A stretch of 39,778 nucleotides of DNA from Rhodobacter sp. 24-YEA-8 (GTDB lineage: Bacteria > Pseudomonadota > Alphaproteobacteria > Rhodobacterales > Rhodobacteraceae): NCBI RefSeq assembly GCF_900105075.1, contig NZ_FNSK01000007.1:1-39778 (forward strand). Reading direction: 5' to 3'. Of the stretch, positions 16,457 through 24,460 are shown in pieces (positions within the stretch are counted from its first letter, which is position 1; each line of letters begins with the position of its first letter). The notes under the pieces are model-generated. The model made no database searches. It saw only the letters and a list, made by a program, of their open reading frames with translations, and was not told where the DNA came from. A program made the position numbers and the translations under genes.

Positions 16457-17857
16457 ATGGCCCGCGAATCGAGCCGCGAGGCGGATCCCGCCCAGCCCCC
16501 CTATTTCAACATCTCGCCCGATCAGGAGCTGCAACGCCTTGGCCCGCCCGTTGGCACCGCCGAGCTGTCACGGATTGCAGGTCTGGCGGCCCGCGGGCGC
16601 GATGAGCTTGCCACACGCGGCCTCGGGGTGGAGGGGCGAAAAAACCTGCGCCTCTTCTCGACCTGGGAAATCACCCGCTATCTGATCCCCGTTGCCCAGG
16701 GACATTTCCGCCGGGTGCTGAAGAGCAATCCCGATCTGCCCCAGGGCCGCTCCGAAACCGAGGGGGGGGCCAAATGGTTCACGCTCGACGAGGTGCTGCG
16801 GCTGCGCGTCTGGTTCGCGGCTGAAGGCGCGAAGAACCGCGACTATCAGCCCTACCGCCCGAAGGGCCTGCCGGCCAAGATTGTCGCCGTGGCGAATTTC
16901 AAGGGCGGTGTCGGCAAGACCTCGACCTGTGCCCATCTCGCGATGTCGGCGGCGCTGGATGGCTACAAGGTGCTGGTGGTCGATCTCGATGCCCAGGGCT
17001 CGATGACCTCGATCTTCGGCGGCAGGGTTGCCGATGAATGGGGCACCGCCTTCCCGCTGATCGCGCGCCATTATGCTCGCCATCTGCAAAACGACAACCG
17101 TGCCCGGGTCGAACGCGGCGATGCGCCGCTGGCGCTGGATGCCACTTTGTCGGAAGCGCTGAAGACCGAGCCGCGCGACGTGGTGCAAAAGACCCATTGG
17201 CCGAATATCGACCTGATCGGGGCGCAGCTGAACCTTTACTGGGCCGAGTTCCAGATCCCGGTCTGGAGGATGCAGTCACGCGGCTGGAAGCTCTGGGATG
17301 CGCTGACTGACATTTTCGCGGAAAGCGGGCTCCTGGATGACTATGACCTGATCTTCCTCGATACCCCGCCGGCGCTTGGCTATCTGACAATCAATGGTCT
17401 TGCGGCGGCGGATATGCTGCTGGTGCCGACCGGGGCCTCTTTCCTCGAGTTCGACTCCACGGGGCGGTTTTTCGACATGCTCCATTCCACCTTCGCCTCG
17501 ATCGAGGAGGGGGAGAATATCGCCGCCCGTGCCCTGGGGCGCGAGGAGCTGGCCTTTGAATGGGATGCGGTGCGCGCGGTGATCACCCGCTATGACGGCG
17601 CGCAGCAGGCCGAGATGGCGTCGTTCATGCAGACCTGGCTTGGCGGCGCCATGAGCCCGCAGCGGCAGGAATTCACCGCGCTGATCGGCCAGGCGGGCGA
17701 ACAGGTCAATGGCATCTATGAAGCCGATTACCGCGACTTCAACCGGGAGACCTATATCCGGGGCCGCGAGACCTTTGACACCACCTGGGCCGAATTCAAG
17801 CGGCTGCTTTATGCCATCTGGCGCCGCGATGAGCGGGCGGCTTCTGCCGGGGAATGA
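16457..17857 (+). CDS. parA: Plasmid partition ATPase ParA
   Basis: 466 residues. An N-terminal region of about 135 residues (ELSRIAGLAARGRDELATRGLG, then WFTLDEVLRLRVWF) resembles the DNA-binding part of long type-Ia ParA proteins, which repress their own operon. The deviant Walker A FKGGVGKTST is at residues 148-157, followed by VLVVDLDAQGSMTSIFGG and the Walker B LIFLDTPPALGYLTINGLAAADMLLVPTG. The ATG at 16457 is favoured over a longer GTG frame at 16391 because TGAGG ends 5 nt upstream. It moves plasmid copies apart with ParB on parS. Confidence 0.94.
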   Translation: MARESSREADPAQPPYFNISPDQELQRLGPPVGTAELSRIAGLAARGRDELATRGLGVEGRKNLRLFSTWEITRYLIPVAQGHFRRVLKSNPDLPQGRSETEGGAKWFTLDEVLRLRVWFAAEGAKNRDYQPYRPKGLPAKIVAVANFKGGVGKTSTCAHLAMSAALDGYKVLVVDLDAQGSMTSIFGGRVADEWGTAFPLIARHYARHLQNDNRARVERGDAPLALDATLSEALKTEPRDVVQKTHWPNIDLIGAQLNLYWAEFQIPVWRMQSRGWKLWDALTDIFAESGLLDDYDLIFLDTPPALGYLTINGLAAADMLLVPTGASFLEFDSTGRFFDMLHSTFASIEEGENIAARALGREELAFEWDAVRAVITRYDGAQQAEMASFMQTWLGGAMSPQRQEFTALIGQAGEQVNGIYEADYRDFNRETYIRGRETFDTTWAEFKRLLYAIWRRDERAASAGE

Positions 17858-17862
17858 GGGAT

Positions 17863-17882
17863 ATGTTTCGCGCGCGAAACAT
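17863..17882. promoter_or_regulatory. parS-like palindrome 1 (parA/parB gap)
   Basis: ATGTTTCGCGCGCGAAACAT is a perfect 20-bp palindrome lying between parA and parB. It resembles the general parS form TGTTTC...GAAACA, and an identical copy lies inside parB. Probable ParB centromere site. Confidence 0.82.
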
Positions 17883-17901
17883 TTGCTGAGAGGGGGCTGA
17901 T

Positions 17902-19011
17902 ATGGCCAGACGCAAGCGGCTTGGCCCGGCAATAATTGCGCCGGAGACAGATGAAAACAGCCATGTCAGTGACGTTTCTGAAGGCGTGGCGCCCGAGGTG
18001 AAGGCCGCGTTGCCGCCGCCGGGGGCAGGCAGTTTCGGCGCGCCTCCTCCCATTGCGCGGGTGGCGGCGGAATCGGCTGCCGAGGCCGCGCTTAGCGAGA
18101 TTTCAGAAGCCATGAGCCGGGCCCGCGCCGAGGGGCGGCTTGTGTTGCGCCTGCCCCTGGCCGGGATCGAGGCGGATCATCTGGTGCGCGACCGGATCGA
18201 CCTTGATGAAGAGGACCTTGCGGGTCTTATCTCGTCGATTGCCGAACATGGCCAGCGCAATCCGGTCGAGGTCAGCGAGATCGCCCCCGGGCGCTATGGG
18301 CTGATCTCGGGCTGGCGGCGGCTGACAGCGCTGAAAAGGCTCTGTGCCAGCGGAAATGACCGTTTTGACCATGTGCTGGCATTGGTGCGCAAACCTGAAT
18401 CCGCCGCCGATGCCTATATCGCGATGGTCGAGGAAAACGAGATCCGCGCCGGTCTTTCCTATTACGAGCGGGCGCGGATTGCTGCCCGCGCGGTCGAACA
18501 GGGGGTGTTTCCGACCGAGCGCGATGCGCTGCGCCGGCTCTTTGCCAATGCAAGCCGGTCACGCCGTTCAAAGATCGGTTCCTTCCTGGTGTTGTATCAC
18601 CATCTTGATCCGGTGCTGCGCTTCCCCTCTGCAATCCCGGAGCGGCTGGGTCTGACGCTGGAAAAGCGGCTGCATGACACAGGTTCGGCCATGTTAGAGA
18701 CATTTCTGGTTGAAATGCGCGATGATCCGTCGGTGGACGCGGCCACGGAACAGGACCGGCTTTCACGCTTTGCCAGTGCCGATGTCGGTGCCCCACCCGC
18801 GCCTGTAGTGGGGATCGGCGCCAAAAATGTTTCGCGCGCGAAACATTCAGAGCATGATGCCTTACCGCAGGCCCAGGGTCAGGAGCTGCGCCCCGGTATT
18901 CTTCTGGCCGAGAAAGGCGGCGCCGGGCAGACCGTTCTGGTCCTGTCGGGGCCTGGCATCAGCCCGGAATTCCGGGCGCGGCTTGAGGAATGGCTGGCGT
19001 CGGAAAGCTGA
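17902..19011 (+). CDS. parB: Plasmid partition protein ParB
   Basis: 369 residues. The ParB/Spo0J N-terminal nuclease-like domain is seen at LAGLISSIAEHGQRNPVEVSEIAPGRYGLISGWRRLTALKRL. This is followed by MVEENEIRAGLSYYERARIAARAVEQGVF and a helix-turn-helix region (ALRRLFANASRSRRSKIGSFLVLYH). The C-terminal dimer part is less conserved. It would bind the palindromes at 17863 and 18827 and work with ParA. It starts 44 bp after parA. Confidence 0.92.
   Translation: MARRKRLGPAIIAPETDENSHVSDVSEGVAPEVKAALPPPGAGSFGAPPPIARVAAESAAEAALSEISEAMSRARAEGRLVLRLPLAGIEADHLVRDRIDLDEEDLAGLISSIAEHGQRNPVEVSEIAPGRYGLISGWRRLTALKRLCASGNDRFDHVLALVRKPESAADAYIAMVEENEIRAGLSYYERARIAARAVEQGVFPTERDALRRLFANASRSRRSKIGSFLVLYHHLDPVLRFPSAIPERLGLTLEKRLHDTGSAMLETFLVEMRDDPSVDAATEQDRLSRFASADVGAPPAPVVGIGAKNVSRAKHSEHDALPQAQGQELRPGILLAEKGGAGQTVLVLSGPGISPEFRARLEEWLASES
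18827..18846. promoter_or_regulatory. parS-like palindrome 2 (inside parB)
   Basis: An exact second copy of the 20-bp palindrome at 17863-17882, embedded in the parB coding sequence, where it encodes residues NVSRAKH. Confidence 0.8.
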
Positions 19012-19104
19012 CAGGCGCGTGAAGGGCTGGCGTTTTTGCTGGCCTTCCGCAGGAAAGCCATGTGATGACCCTTGGGTTCCGACAGCACGACAGCCCGGCA
19101 GAAG

Positions 19105-19695
19105 ATGACCGCGCGCCGGCGCCTCGCGCCACCGGTGCCGGACGAGCCGGTCTGCCTTGTCGGCGACCGCCGCTTCCTTGCGCTCAGGCAGGTTCATTTC
19201 CCGCAGGCAAGGGTCATCTTTCTGGGCGACATGATTGATCGCGGCCCGGACAGCGCAACTGTGCTGGCGCTGGTGCGCGAAGAGATCGCGCGCGGCGCGT
19301 TGGCGCTTGCGGGCAATCATGAGGCGATGTTTATCGACTTTCTCAATCAGGCCGAGCCCGGGCGCTCCTGGCTGAAACATAGCGGCTTCGAGATGATCGC
19401 AAGCTATGGGATCGACCCGACCGGCGGTGATCCGGCTGATCTGCGGGACCGGCTGCGCGCCCCGATGGGCACAGAGGCGGTTGTTTTGCAATGGGGACAT
19501 CGCGATTTCGGCCGGTTGCTGCGCCCCGACGGGCTTTGGGTCGCGCATGGCCAAAATGTAGTTGACAAGGCCTTTGCCCAAGCCGGAAGGATCGCGCTTG
19601 ATATCTGCGCTTATGCCACCGGGCGGCTGTGCTTTGCCCTGATTGACCCAGCAGTGCCGGAAACAGAGCAGATGATGATCGCCGTCACGCCCTGA
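19105..19695 (+). pseudogene. Degenerate metallophosphoesterase
   Basis: The product resembles Ser/Thr-phosphatase-like metallophosphoesterases: VIFLGDMIDRGPDSATVLALV and LALAGNHEAMFIDFL carry two metal-binding motifs. The first motif, normally GDxHG, reads GDRRF, and the stretch before it is shortened. The middle segment with a conserved His is missing. The late G-H-T motif reads HGQNVVDKAF. With several metal ligands lost it should be inactive. The frame itself is uninterrupted (196 codons from ATG 19105; a TTG at 19072 is also possible), so it may be a decayed or repurposed gene. Confidence 0.65.
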
Positions 19696-19932
19696 AGGCA
19701 TGACTGTGCGCTCAGTCCATCGCGGAGGGACCGGTTTCAGAGGCTGCCCGCTTACCGGATCCGGGTGTTTATCTTGGTATCACGCGCGGCTATAGAGGAC
19801 TGGTTATTGTGCGTTCCGGCTCTGGTTCTGACGCAGAACCCCGTGAAAACTGGAGCAGGGGATTCTTTGAGGATATTAAGCGGTTACGTGAAACTGAAAT
19901 AACGGCATCAAGCCATTTGAGGGAATCCTGGG

Positions 19933-21099
19933 ATGAAAATTGCAGTCGCTGGTCTTGGCTATGTTGGCCTGTCGAATGCGGTGCTTTTGGCGCAGCATCA
20001 CCGGGTTGTGGCGGTGGATATTTCTGAGGCGCGGGTCGCCCTCGTCAACCAGGGCAAAAGCCCGATTGTCGACAGTGGGATCGAAGAGTTCCTGAACAGT
20101 CGCAAGCTTGATCTGACCGCAACGCTGACGGCCTCTGAAGCCTATACGGATGCCGACTACATCATCATCTCCACGCCGACGAATTATGACGAGCATTCCA
20201 ACCATTTCGACACCTCTAGCGTCGAGGCTGTGATTGCTCAGGTCATGGCCTGCAACCAGACCGGCACCATCGTGATCAAATCCACGATCCCGGTCGGCTA
20301 TGTCGAGGAGATGCGGGTACGTTTCGCAACCGACCGCATCCTGTTCAGCCCGGAATTCCTGCGCGAGGGGCGGGCGCTTTACGACAACCTGCACCCGTCG
20401 CGGATCATCGTGGGGGAACAGTCGGAGCGCGCTCGCATATTCGCGCAGCTCTTGGCGGACGGGGCCGAGAAAAAGGATATTCCTATCCTCTTCACCGGCC
20501 CGTCCGAGGCCGAGGCTATCAAGCTCTTCGCCAATACCTATCTTGCGATCAGAGTCGCGTTCTTTAACGAGCTTGACAGCTATTCTATGGCGCGTGGCAT
20601 GGACAGTCGCCAGATCATCGAGGGGATCGGCCATGATCCCCGGATCGGCAGTCATTACAACAACCCCTCCTTCGGCTATGGCGGTTATTGCCTGCCCAAG
20701 GACACTAAGCAGCTTCTGGCCAACTATTCCGAAGTGCCGCAGAACTTGATCGGCGCGGTGGTCGATGCCAACCGTACGCGCAAGGATTTCCTCGCAGACC
20801 TCATCATCGCAGCCAAGCCGAAAGTGGTGGGTGTCTACAGGCTGGTGATGAAGGCTGGCTCGGACAATTTCCGCCAGAGTGCGATCCAGGGCATCATGAA
20901 GCGGATCAAAGCCAAGGGCATCGAAGTTGTGATCTATGAGCCGGCGCTCGAAGATGATCTCTTCTTCGGCAGCCGGGTGATCCGCGATCTTGCCGGGTTC
21001 AAGGCGGGCAGCGATCTGATCCTTGCCAACCGCCAGACAAAGGATCTTGATGATGTCGCTGCGAAGGTCTTTACTCGCGATCTGTTCGGCGGGGACTGA
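19933..21099 (+). CDS. ugd: UDP-glucose 6-dehydrogenase
   Basis: 388 residues, the same length as E. coli Ugd. Oxidises UDP-glucose to UDP-glucuronate with two NAD+. It has the Rossmann motif [11 protein letters not shown] (residues 7-17) and [28 protein letters not shown] follows, then K197 in [12 protein letters not shown], and the catalytic Cys253 in [29 protein letters not shown] lies just upstream of the ATG. Its product can be converted to UDP-galacturonate by the epimerase at 30310-31332. It stands alone as a single-gene unit between the replication block and the IS5 element. Confidence 0.95.
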   Translation: MKIAVAGLGYVGLSNAVLLAQHHRVVAVDISEARVALVNQGKSPIVDSGIEEFLNSRKLDLTATLTASEAYTDADYIIISTPTNYDEHSNHFDTSSVEAVIAQVMACNQTGTIVIKSTIPVGYVEEMRVRFATDRILFSPEFLREGRALYDNLHPSRIIVGEQSERARIFAQLLADGAEKKDIPILFTGPSEAEAIKLFANTYLAIRVAFFNELDSYSMARGMDSRQIIEGIGHDPRIGSHYNNPSFGYGGYCLPKDTKQLLANYSEVPQNLIGAVVDANRTRKDFLADLIIAAKPKVVGVYRLVMKAGSDNFRQSAIQGIMKRIKAKGIEVVIYEPALEDDLFFGSRVIRDLAGFKAGSDLILANRQTKDLDDVAAKVFTRDLFGGD

Positions 21100-21661
21100 C
21101 AGCGCCACGGTGTCGGGGAGATCTGTCCGGATCATCAGAGTAAGAGGAGCAGGAGGTAGGCATACGTCCCCAAGTGTGTTCTCAGGGCAGCACAGTTGCC
21201 CTGTCTCGACTAGGTCTGCAATAAAGTCATAGCCCTACCAGCTCTCGCACCCCGCGATCGGTGCGTTGTGCAGAAGCCTGTCGCGCGTCGAAGCATTGTC
21301 AAAAATGAAGTTACCCGTGGCTTTCGGCACCGCAATGCGCCTCGAAATAGCCGACCATCCGCCTCGCACAGGGCCAGCACACCCGAGGCTTTGCAACAGA
21401 ACGTCAACCCGATATTCAGCGAAATGCCGGGATGGCCATGGATCGGGCGTTCATTCAGCACTGCCGAGAAGCCTTCTCCGCCCCTGAACATCACCCCCAC
21501 AATCGGCACGGGGACGAATTTTAGATCCATCCGTTCGAAATGCGGCTTGGGGAAATGCGGCCCCGCAGCATCGCTCGCCATGGGCCGCTCATCCATTGAC
21601 GAGTTGCCAGAACCCGTGCTCCTCCGGTTTTTCTTCCTAATTGCGGCAACGAATTGCTTAT
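21100..21661. other. 562-bp gap without a recognisable gene
   Basis: Overlapping open frames exist on both strands (plus 21268-21672; minus 21210-21596, 128 codons). Neither shows a known domain or a good ribosome site, and each is the antisense of the other. No terminator with a T-tract is seen after ugd. Probably remnant DNA disturbed by the IS5 insertion. Confidence 0.5.
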
Positions 21662-23019
21662 CAGGCCGCTGATTTAGTCGGGCCTCGACGCGGGAATTGG
21701 AACATGATTCACCCTGAGCATCGCGATGCTGGGGTGAGAAGATGCGTGGAGCGGATGAGACGAGCGGATCGCTGTTCAGCTACGTGGACCTTGAGGATCG
21801 GATCCCGGCACGCCACCCTCTTCGCAAGATCCTGCAGGTGGTCAATGACGCGCTCGCCAGCCTCGATGCCGAGTTCGAGCGGCTCTACATCGACTTCGGG
21901 CGGCCCTCGATCGCGCCGGAGCGGTTGATCAGGGCCAGCCTGATCCAGATCCTCTATTCGGTCCGGTCCGAACGGCAGTTGATGGAGCAGATGCAGTATA
22001 ACCTGTTGTTCCGCTGGTTTGTCGGCCTGGGGATCGACGCTCCGGTCTGGGTCCCGACGGTGTTCACCAAGAACCGCGACCGGCTGCTGAGCACCAAGAT
22101 GTCGCGCAAGATCATGGCGGCGATCCTCGCCCATCGCGAAGTGAAGCCACTTTTGTCGGATGACCACTTCTCGGTCGATGGCACGCTGGTCAAGGCTTGG
22201 GCGTCGATGAAGAGCTTCCGGCCAAAGACCGAAGGCTCGCAGGGCGATGACGATCCCGGCGATCCGCGCAGCTTTGACATTGCCGCCGATGACCAGCCCA
22301 ACACGACCGAGATCGCCCCAATGCCCCGCACCAAACCCAGCCCCCGCAATGCCGAAGTCGACTTCAGGGGCGAGAAGCGTTCAAATGCGACCCACGCCTC
22401 GACGACGGATCCGGACGCGCGGCTTTACAAGAAGGCACCCGGCGCAGCCGCCGCGCTGTGCTTCATCGGCCATGGGCTCATGGAGAACCGCAGCGGACTG
22501 ATCGTCGAGGCCGATCTCACCCGCGCTACGGGCCGCGCCGAGCGGCAGGCCGCGATCGATATGATCCACCGCCATTCGCCGGGCTCGAGCCGGAGGCTGA
22601 CGCTCGGCGCCGACAAGGGTTATGATGCCGCGGAGTTCGTTACCGATCTGCGCCACGCCTGTGTCACACCGCATATCGCACAGAAATCGCGGCATTCAGC
22701 AATCGACGGACGCACCACCCGGCACAAGGGCTACGCCCTGTCCCTCAGGCATCGCAAACGGATCGAGGAGGCTTTCGGCTGGGCTAAAACCATCGGAGGG
22801 GCCGCTCAAACCGTATACCGTGGCATCGAGCGTGTGCGGTCGCGCTTCATCCTGACACTGGCGGCCGGAAACCTCGCCAGACTGCCCAAATTGCTTGCCG
22901 CCTGAGGGGAACATGCCGGGCCAAACCGCGCGCAACGGCGAGGCGCCCCGGCCGATCGGGGCGCGAATGACTCACATGCGAGAATGCCGTTCCCAGAGCG
23001 GGACTAAATCAGCGGCCTG
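21662..23019 (+). mobile_element. Complete IS5-type insertion sequence with target duplication
   Basis: 1358 bp with perfect 18-bp terminal inverted repeats (CAGGCCGCTGATTTAGTC at 21662-21679 and its complement at 23002-23019). It is flanked by a 4-bp direct repeat, TTAT (21658-21661 and 23020-23023). It holds one intact transposase gene, so this is the only insertion sequence here that looks recent and possibly active. Confidence 0.92.
21742..22905 (+). CDS. IS5-family transposase
   Basis: 387 residues. The N-terminal DUF772-type region (RHPLRKILQVVNDAL, then PERLIRASLIQILYSVRSERQLMEQMQYNLLFRWFVGL) is followed by the DDE domain: HFSVDGTLVKAWAS (D), LGADKGYDAAEFV (D) and KRIEEAFGWAKTIGG (E). 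The frame is unbroken and lies centrally between the inverted repeats. No accessory gene is present. Confidence 0.94.
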   Translation: MRGADETSGSLFSYVDLEDRIPARHPLRKILQVVNDALASLDAEFERLYIDFGRPSIAPERLIRASLIQILYSVRSERQLMEQMQYNLLFRWFVGLGIDAPVWVPTVFTKNRDRLLSTKMSRKIMAAILAHREVKPLLSDDHFSVDGTLVKAWASMKSFRPKTEGSQGDDDPGDPRSFDIAADDQPNTTEIAPMPRTKPSPRNAEVDFRGEKRSNATHASTTDPDARLYKKAPGAAAALCFIGHGLMENRSGLIVEADLTRATGRAERQAAIDMIHRHSPGSSRRLTLGADKGYDAAEFVTDLRHACVTPHIAQKSRHSAIDGRTTRHKGYALSLRHRKRIEEAFGWAKTIGGAAQTVYRGIERVRSRFILTLAAGNLARLPKLLAA

Positions 23020-23023
23020 TTAT

Positions 23024-23420
23024 GTGTAGGGGCTGCAAATCCTGTGAGGGTTCATCATGAGAAGCCCGCGTGTTAGCTGGAAGTCCTGAGCAGACCAACA
23101 CTCCCTGCCTACAAGACCAGGAACTGGTCGGCTTGCAACACGGCGTTGAAGCGCAGCTGCTCACTGACGATCTGGTTCGATCCCGCTATGACGTGGGAGA
23201 CTAACGTGAACACGCCTTATCTGACATGTCGTTCATTTGCAGGCTTTCAACAGCGGCGCGTCGCTGGTGAAAACTTCGTAATATCCAACCTGAATCGGCG
23301 TATTTTGTTAATTTTATACCCATAACCGCCGCGTATGTCATGAGATAGTAACGTCCCATAATATTGCATTATCGGATGTTAATTATCTGCATCGGGTGTG
23401 ACGATTGTACGATGAAAAGA
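23024..23420. other. About 400 bp without a recognisable gene
   Basis: No coding sequence is supported. A short minus-strand reading of about 30 codons ends FNAVLQADQFLVL with TAG at 23111-23109 and could be the tail of a lost gene, but I cannot name it. The right part (23290-23400) is AT-rich. Confidence 0.4.
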
Positions 23421-23426
23421 CCGGTC

Positions 23427-23600
23427 GACCTGCACGCTTGGGAGACCGGATCGGAGGCGAAGACTGCCATCCGGAAATGGATGACCTTTTATAACCACCA
23501 GCGCTCGCACTCAGCCCTCGGCGGCAAGCCACCGGCGCTGGTCTATTGGCAGAGAAATGATATCAACCAACCCGATCAGCAGGTGCAACGAGTAGCTTAA
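23427..23600 (+). pseudogene. IS3-family transposase, C-terminal remnant
   Basis: 57 codons of an rve-type transposase tail (DLHAWETGSEAKTAIRKW, YNHQRSHSALGGKPPALVYW, QPDQQVQRVA) without the catalytic part. The element's end probably lies near 23664, where GGGTGGGGGCGACA resembles an IS3-type terminal repeat. This is a different IS3 subgroup from the shell at 11547-14846. Confidence 0.8.
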
Positions 23601-23605
23601 GGCAA

Positions 23606-23640
23606 CCTCAATGCCCGCTGTGAGGGCATTGAGGTATTTT
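23606..23640 (+). terminator. Terminator-like hairpin at the end of the IS3 remnant
   Basis: CCTCAATGCCC/GGGCATTGAGG is a perfect 11-bp stem with a 7-nt loop, followed by TATTTT. It could insulate the mob genes from upstream transcription. Confidence 0.6.
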
Positions 23641-23866
23641 CTCTGCCACAGGGTGGGGGCGACACTTAACGGGCCGCTGATAGGCTTCTGGTGGCTGTTT
23701 TGACCCATCCTTGCAGCTGGCCGATGCTTATTGAGTCGCTCAGGAGGGCATTCGGTCTAGGTCGCGTGTGGCGAACTGTGACTGGTCGGATGAGATCCGC
23801 CTCTTGTTTCTTGTCAGAAGGGGCGAAAATGGTAAGTTTAGGTGTTAAGATGGCAGGAAATGTAAT

Positions 23867-24460
23867 TTGTATTCGTTACACTCTACAAAAACTACTAATC
23901 GGCGGCTTTCTCTGAGCGAAAGCAAGGAGATAGCCGAGGCCGCGGCGCGTGGTGAGAGCGTTACAGCCCTCGCCGTGCGTTTTGGTGTTTCCCGCCCCAC
24001 GATCTATCGCGCCATAACCCGGCATTCCGCACCCGCTGCGGGGCAGGGGAGGCGGCCCGCGAACAGCCGCCCGGTTGCCGTCAGGCTGAACCCCGACGAG
24101 CTGGCGGCCTTCGATGTACTGTCAGGGCGGATGAACCTCAGCCGGTCAGAGCTAGCCCGGCAGGTTCTGCGCCGCGCGGCTGACTTTCTGGAGCCGGATG
24201 AAGAGGTTTCACAGGCGGTTCAGGATTTGACCCGGCAACTGAAATCCATCGGCGGCAACCTCAATCAGATCGCTGCGCACCTGAACCGGGATGCCCGTTT
24301 CCACGGATCGGCCAAGCCCAACTCTGCCCAAATGAAGCAGGTCGAGGGGATTGAGCGCGAGGTGAAGAGCCTCGCTAAACGTCTGGACAGCCTTTTCCAG
24401 AACACTGCCGGGCGACGCAGGGCCAAAGTCGCTGACCTCCTGAAGGGGGTTCAGCCATGA
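23867..24460 (+). CDS. mobC: MobC-like relaxosome protein with an N-terminal helix-turn-helix
   Basis: 197 residues. Residues about 13-50 read like a recombinase/Hin-type helix-turn-helix (LSESKEIAEAAARGESVTALAVRFGVSRPTIYRAI). After a linker comes a ribbon-helix-helix/MobC part (VAVRLNPDELAAFDVLSGRMNLSRSELARQVLRRA), then the MobC hallmark LKSIGGNLNQIAAHLNR. MobC proteins help the relaxase open oriT. The start is probably TTG 23867, with AGGAAA 6 nt upstream; no in-frame ATG exists before the HTH. The stop overlaps the relaxase ATG (ATGA), so the two are co-translated. Confidence 0.8.
   Translation: MYSLHSTKTTNRRLSLSESKEIAEAAARGESVTALAVRFGVSRPTIYRAITRHSAPAAGQGRRPANSRPVAVRLNPDELAAFDVLSGRMNLSRSELARQVLRRAADFLEPDEEVSQAVQDLTRQLKSIGGNLNQIAAHLNRDARFHGSAKPNSAQMKQVEGIEREVKSLAKRLDSLFQNTAGRRRAKVADLLKGVQP

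Noticed and set aside
21210..21672. Overlapping plus and minus frames between ugd and the IS5 element
   Set aside because: Neither has a domain, a ribosome site or a clear coding bias over the other; left as an unassigned gap.
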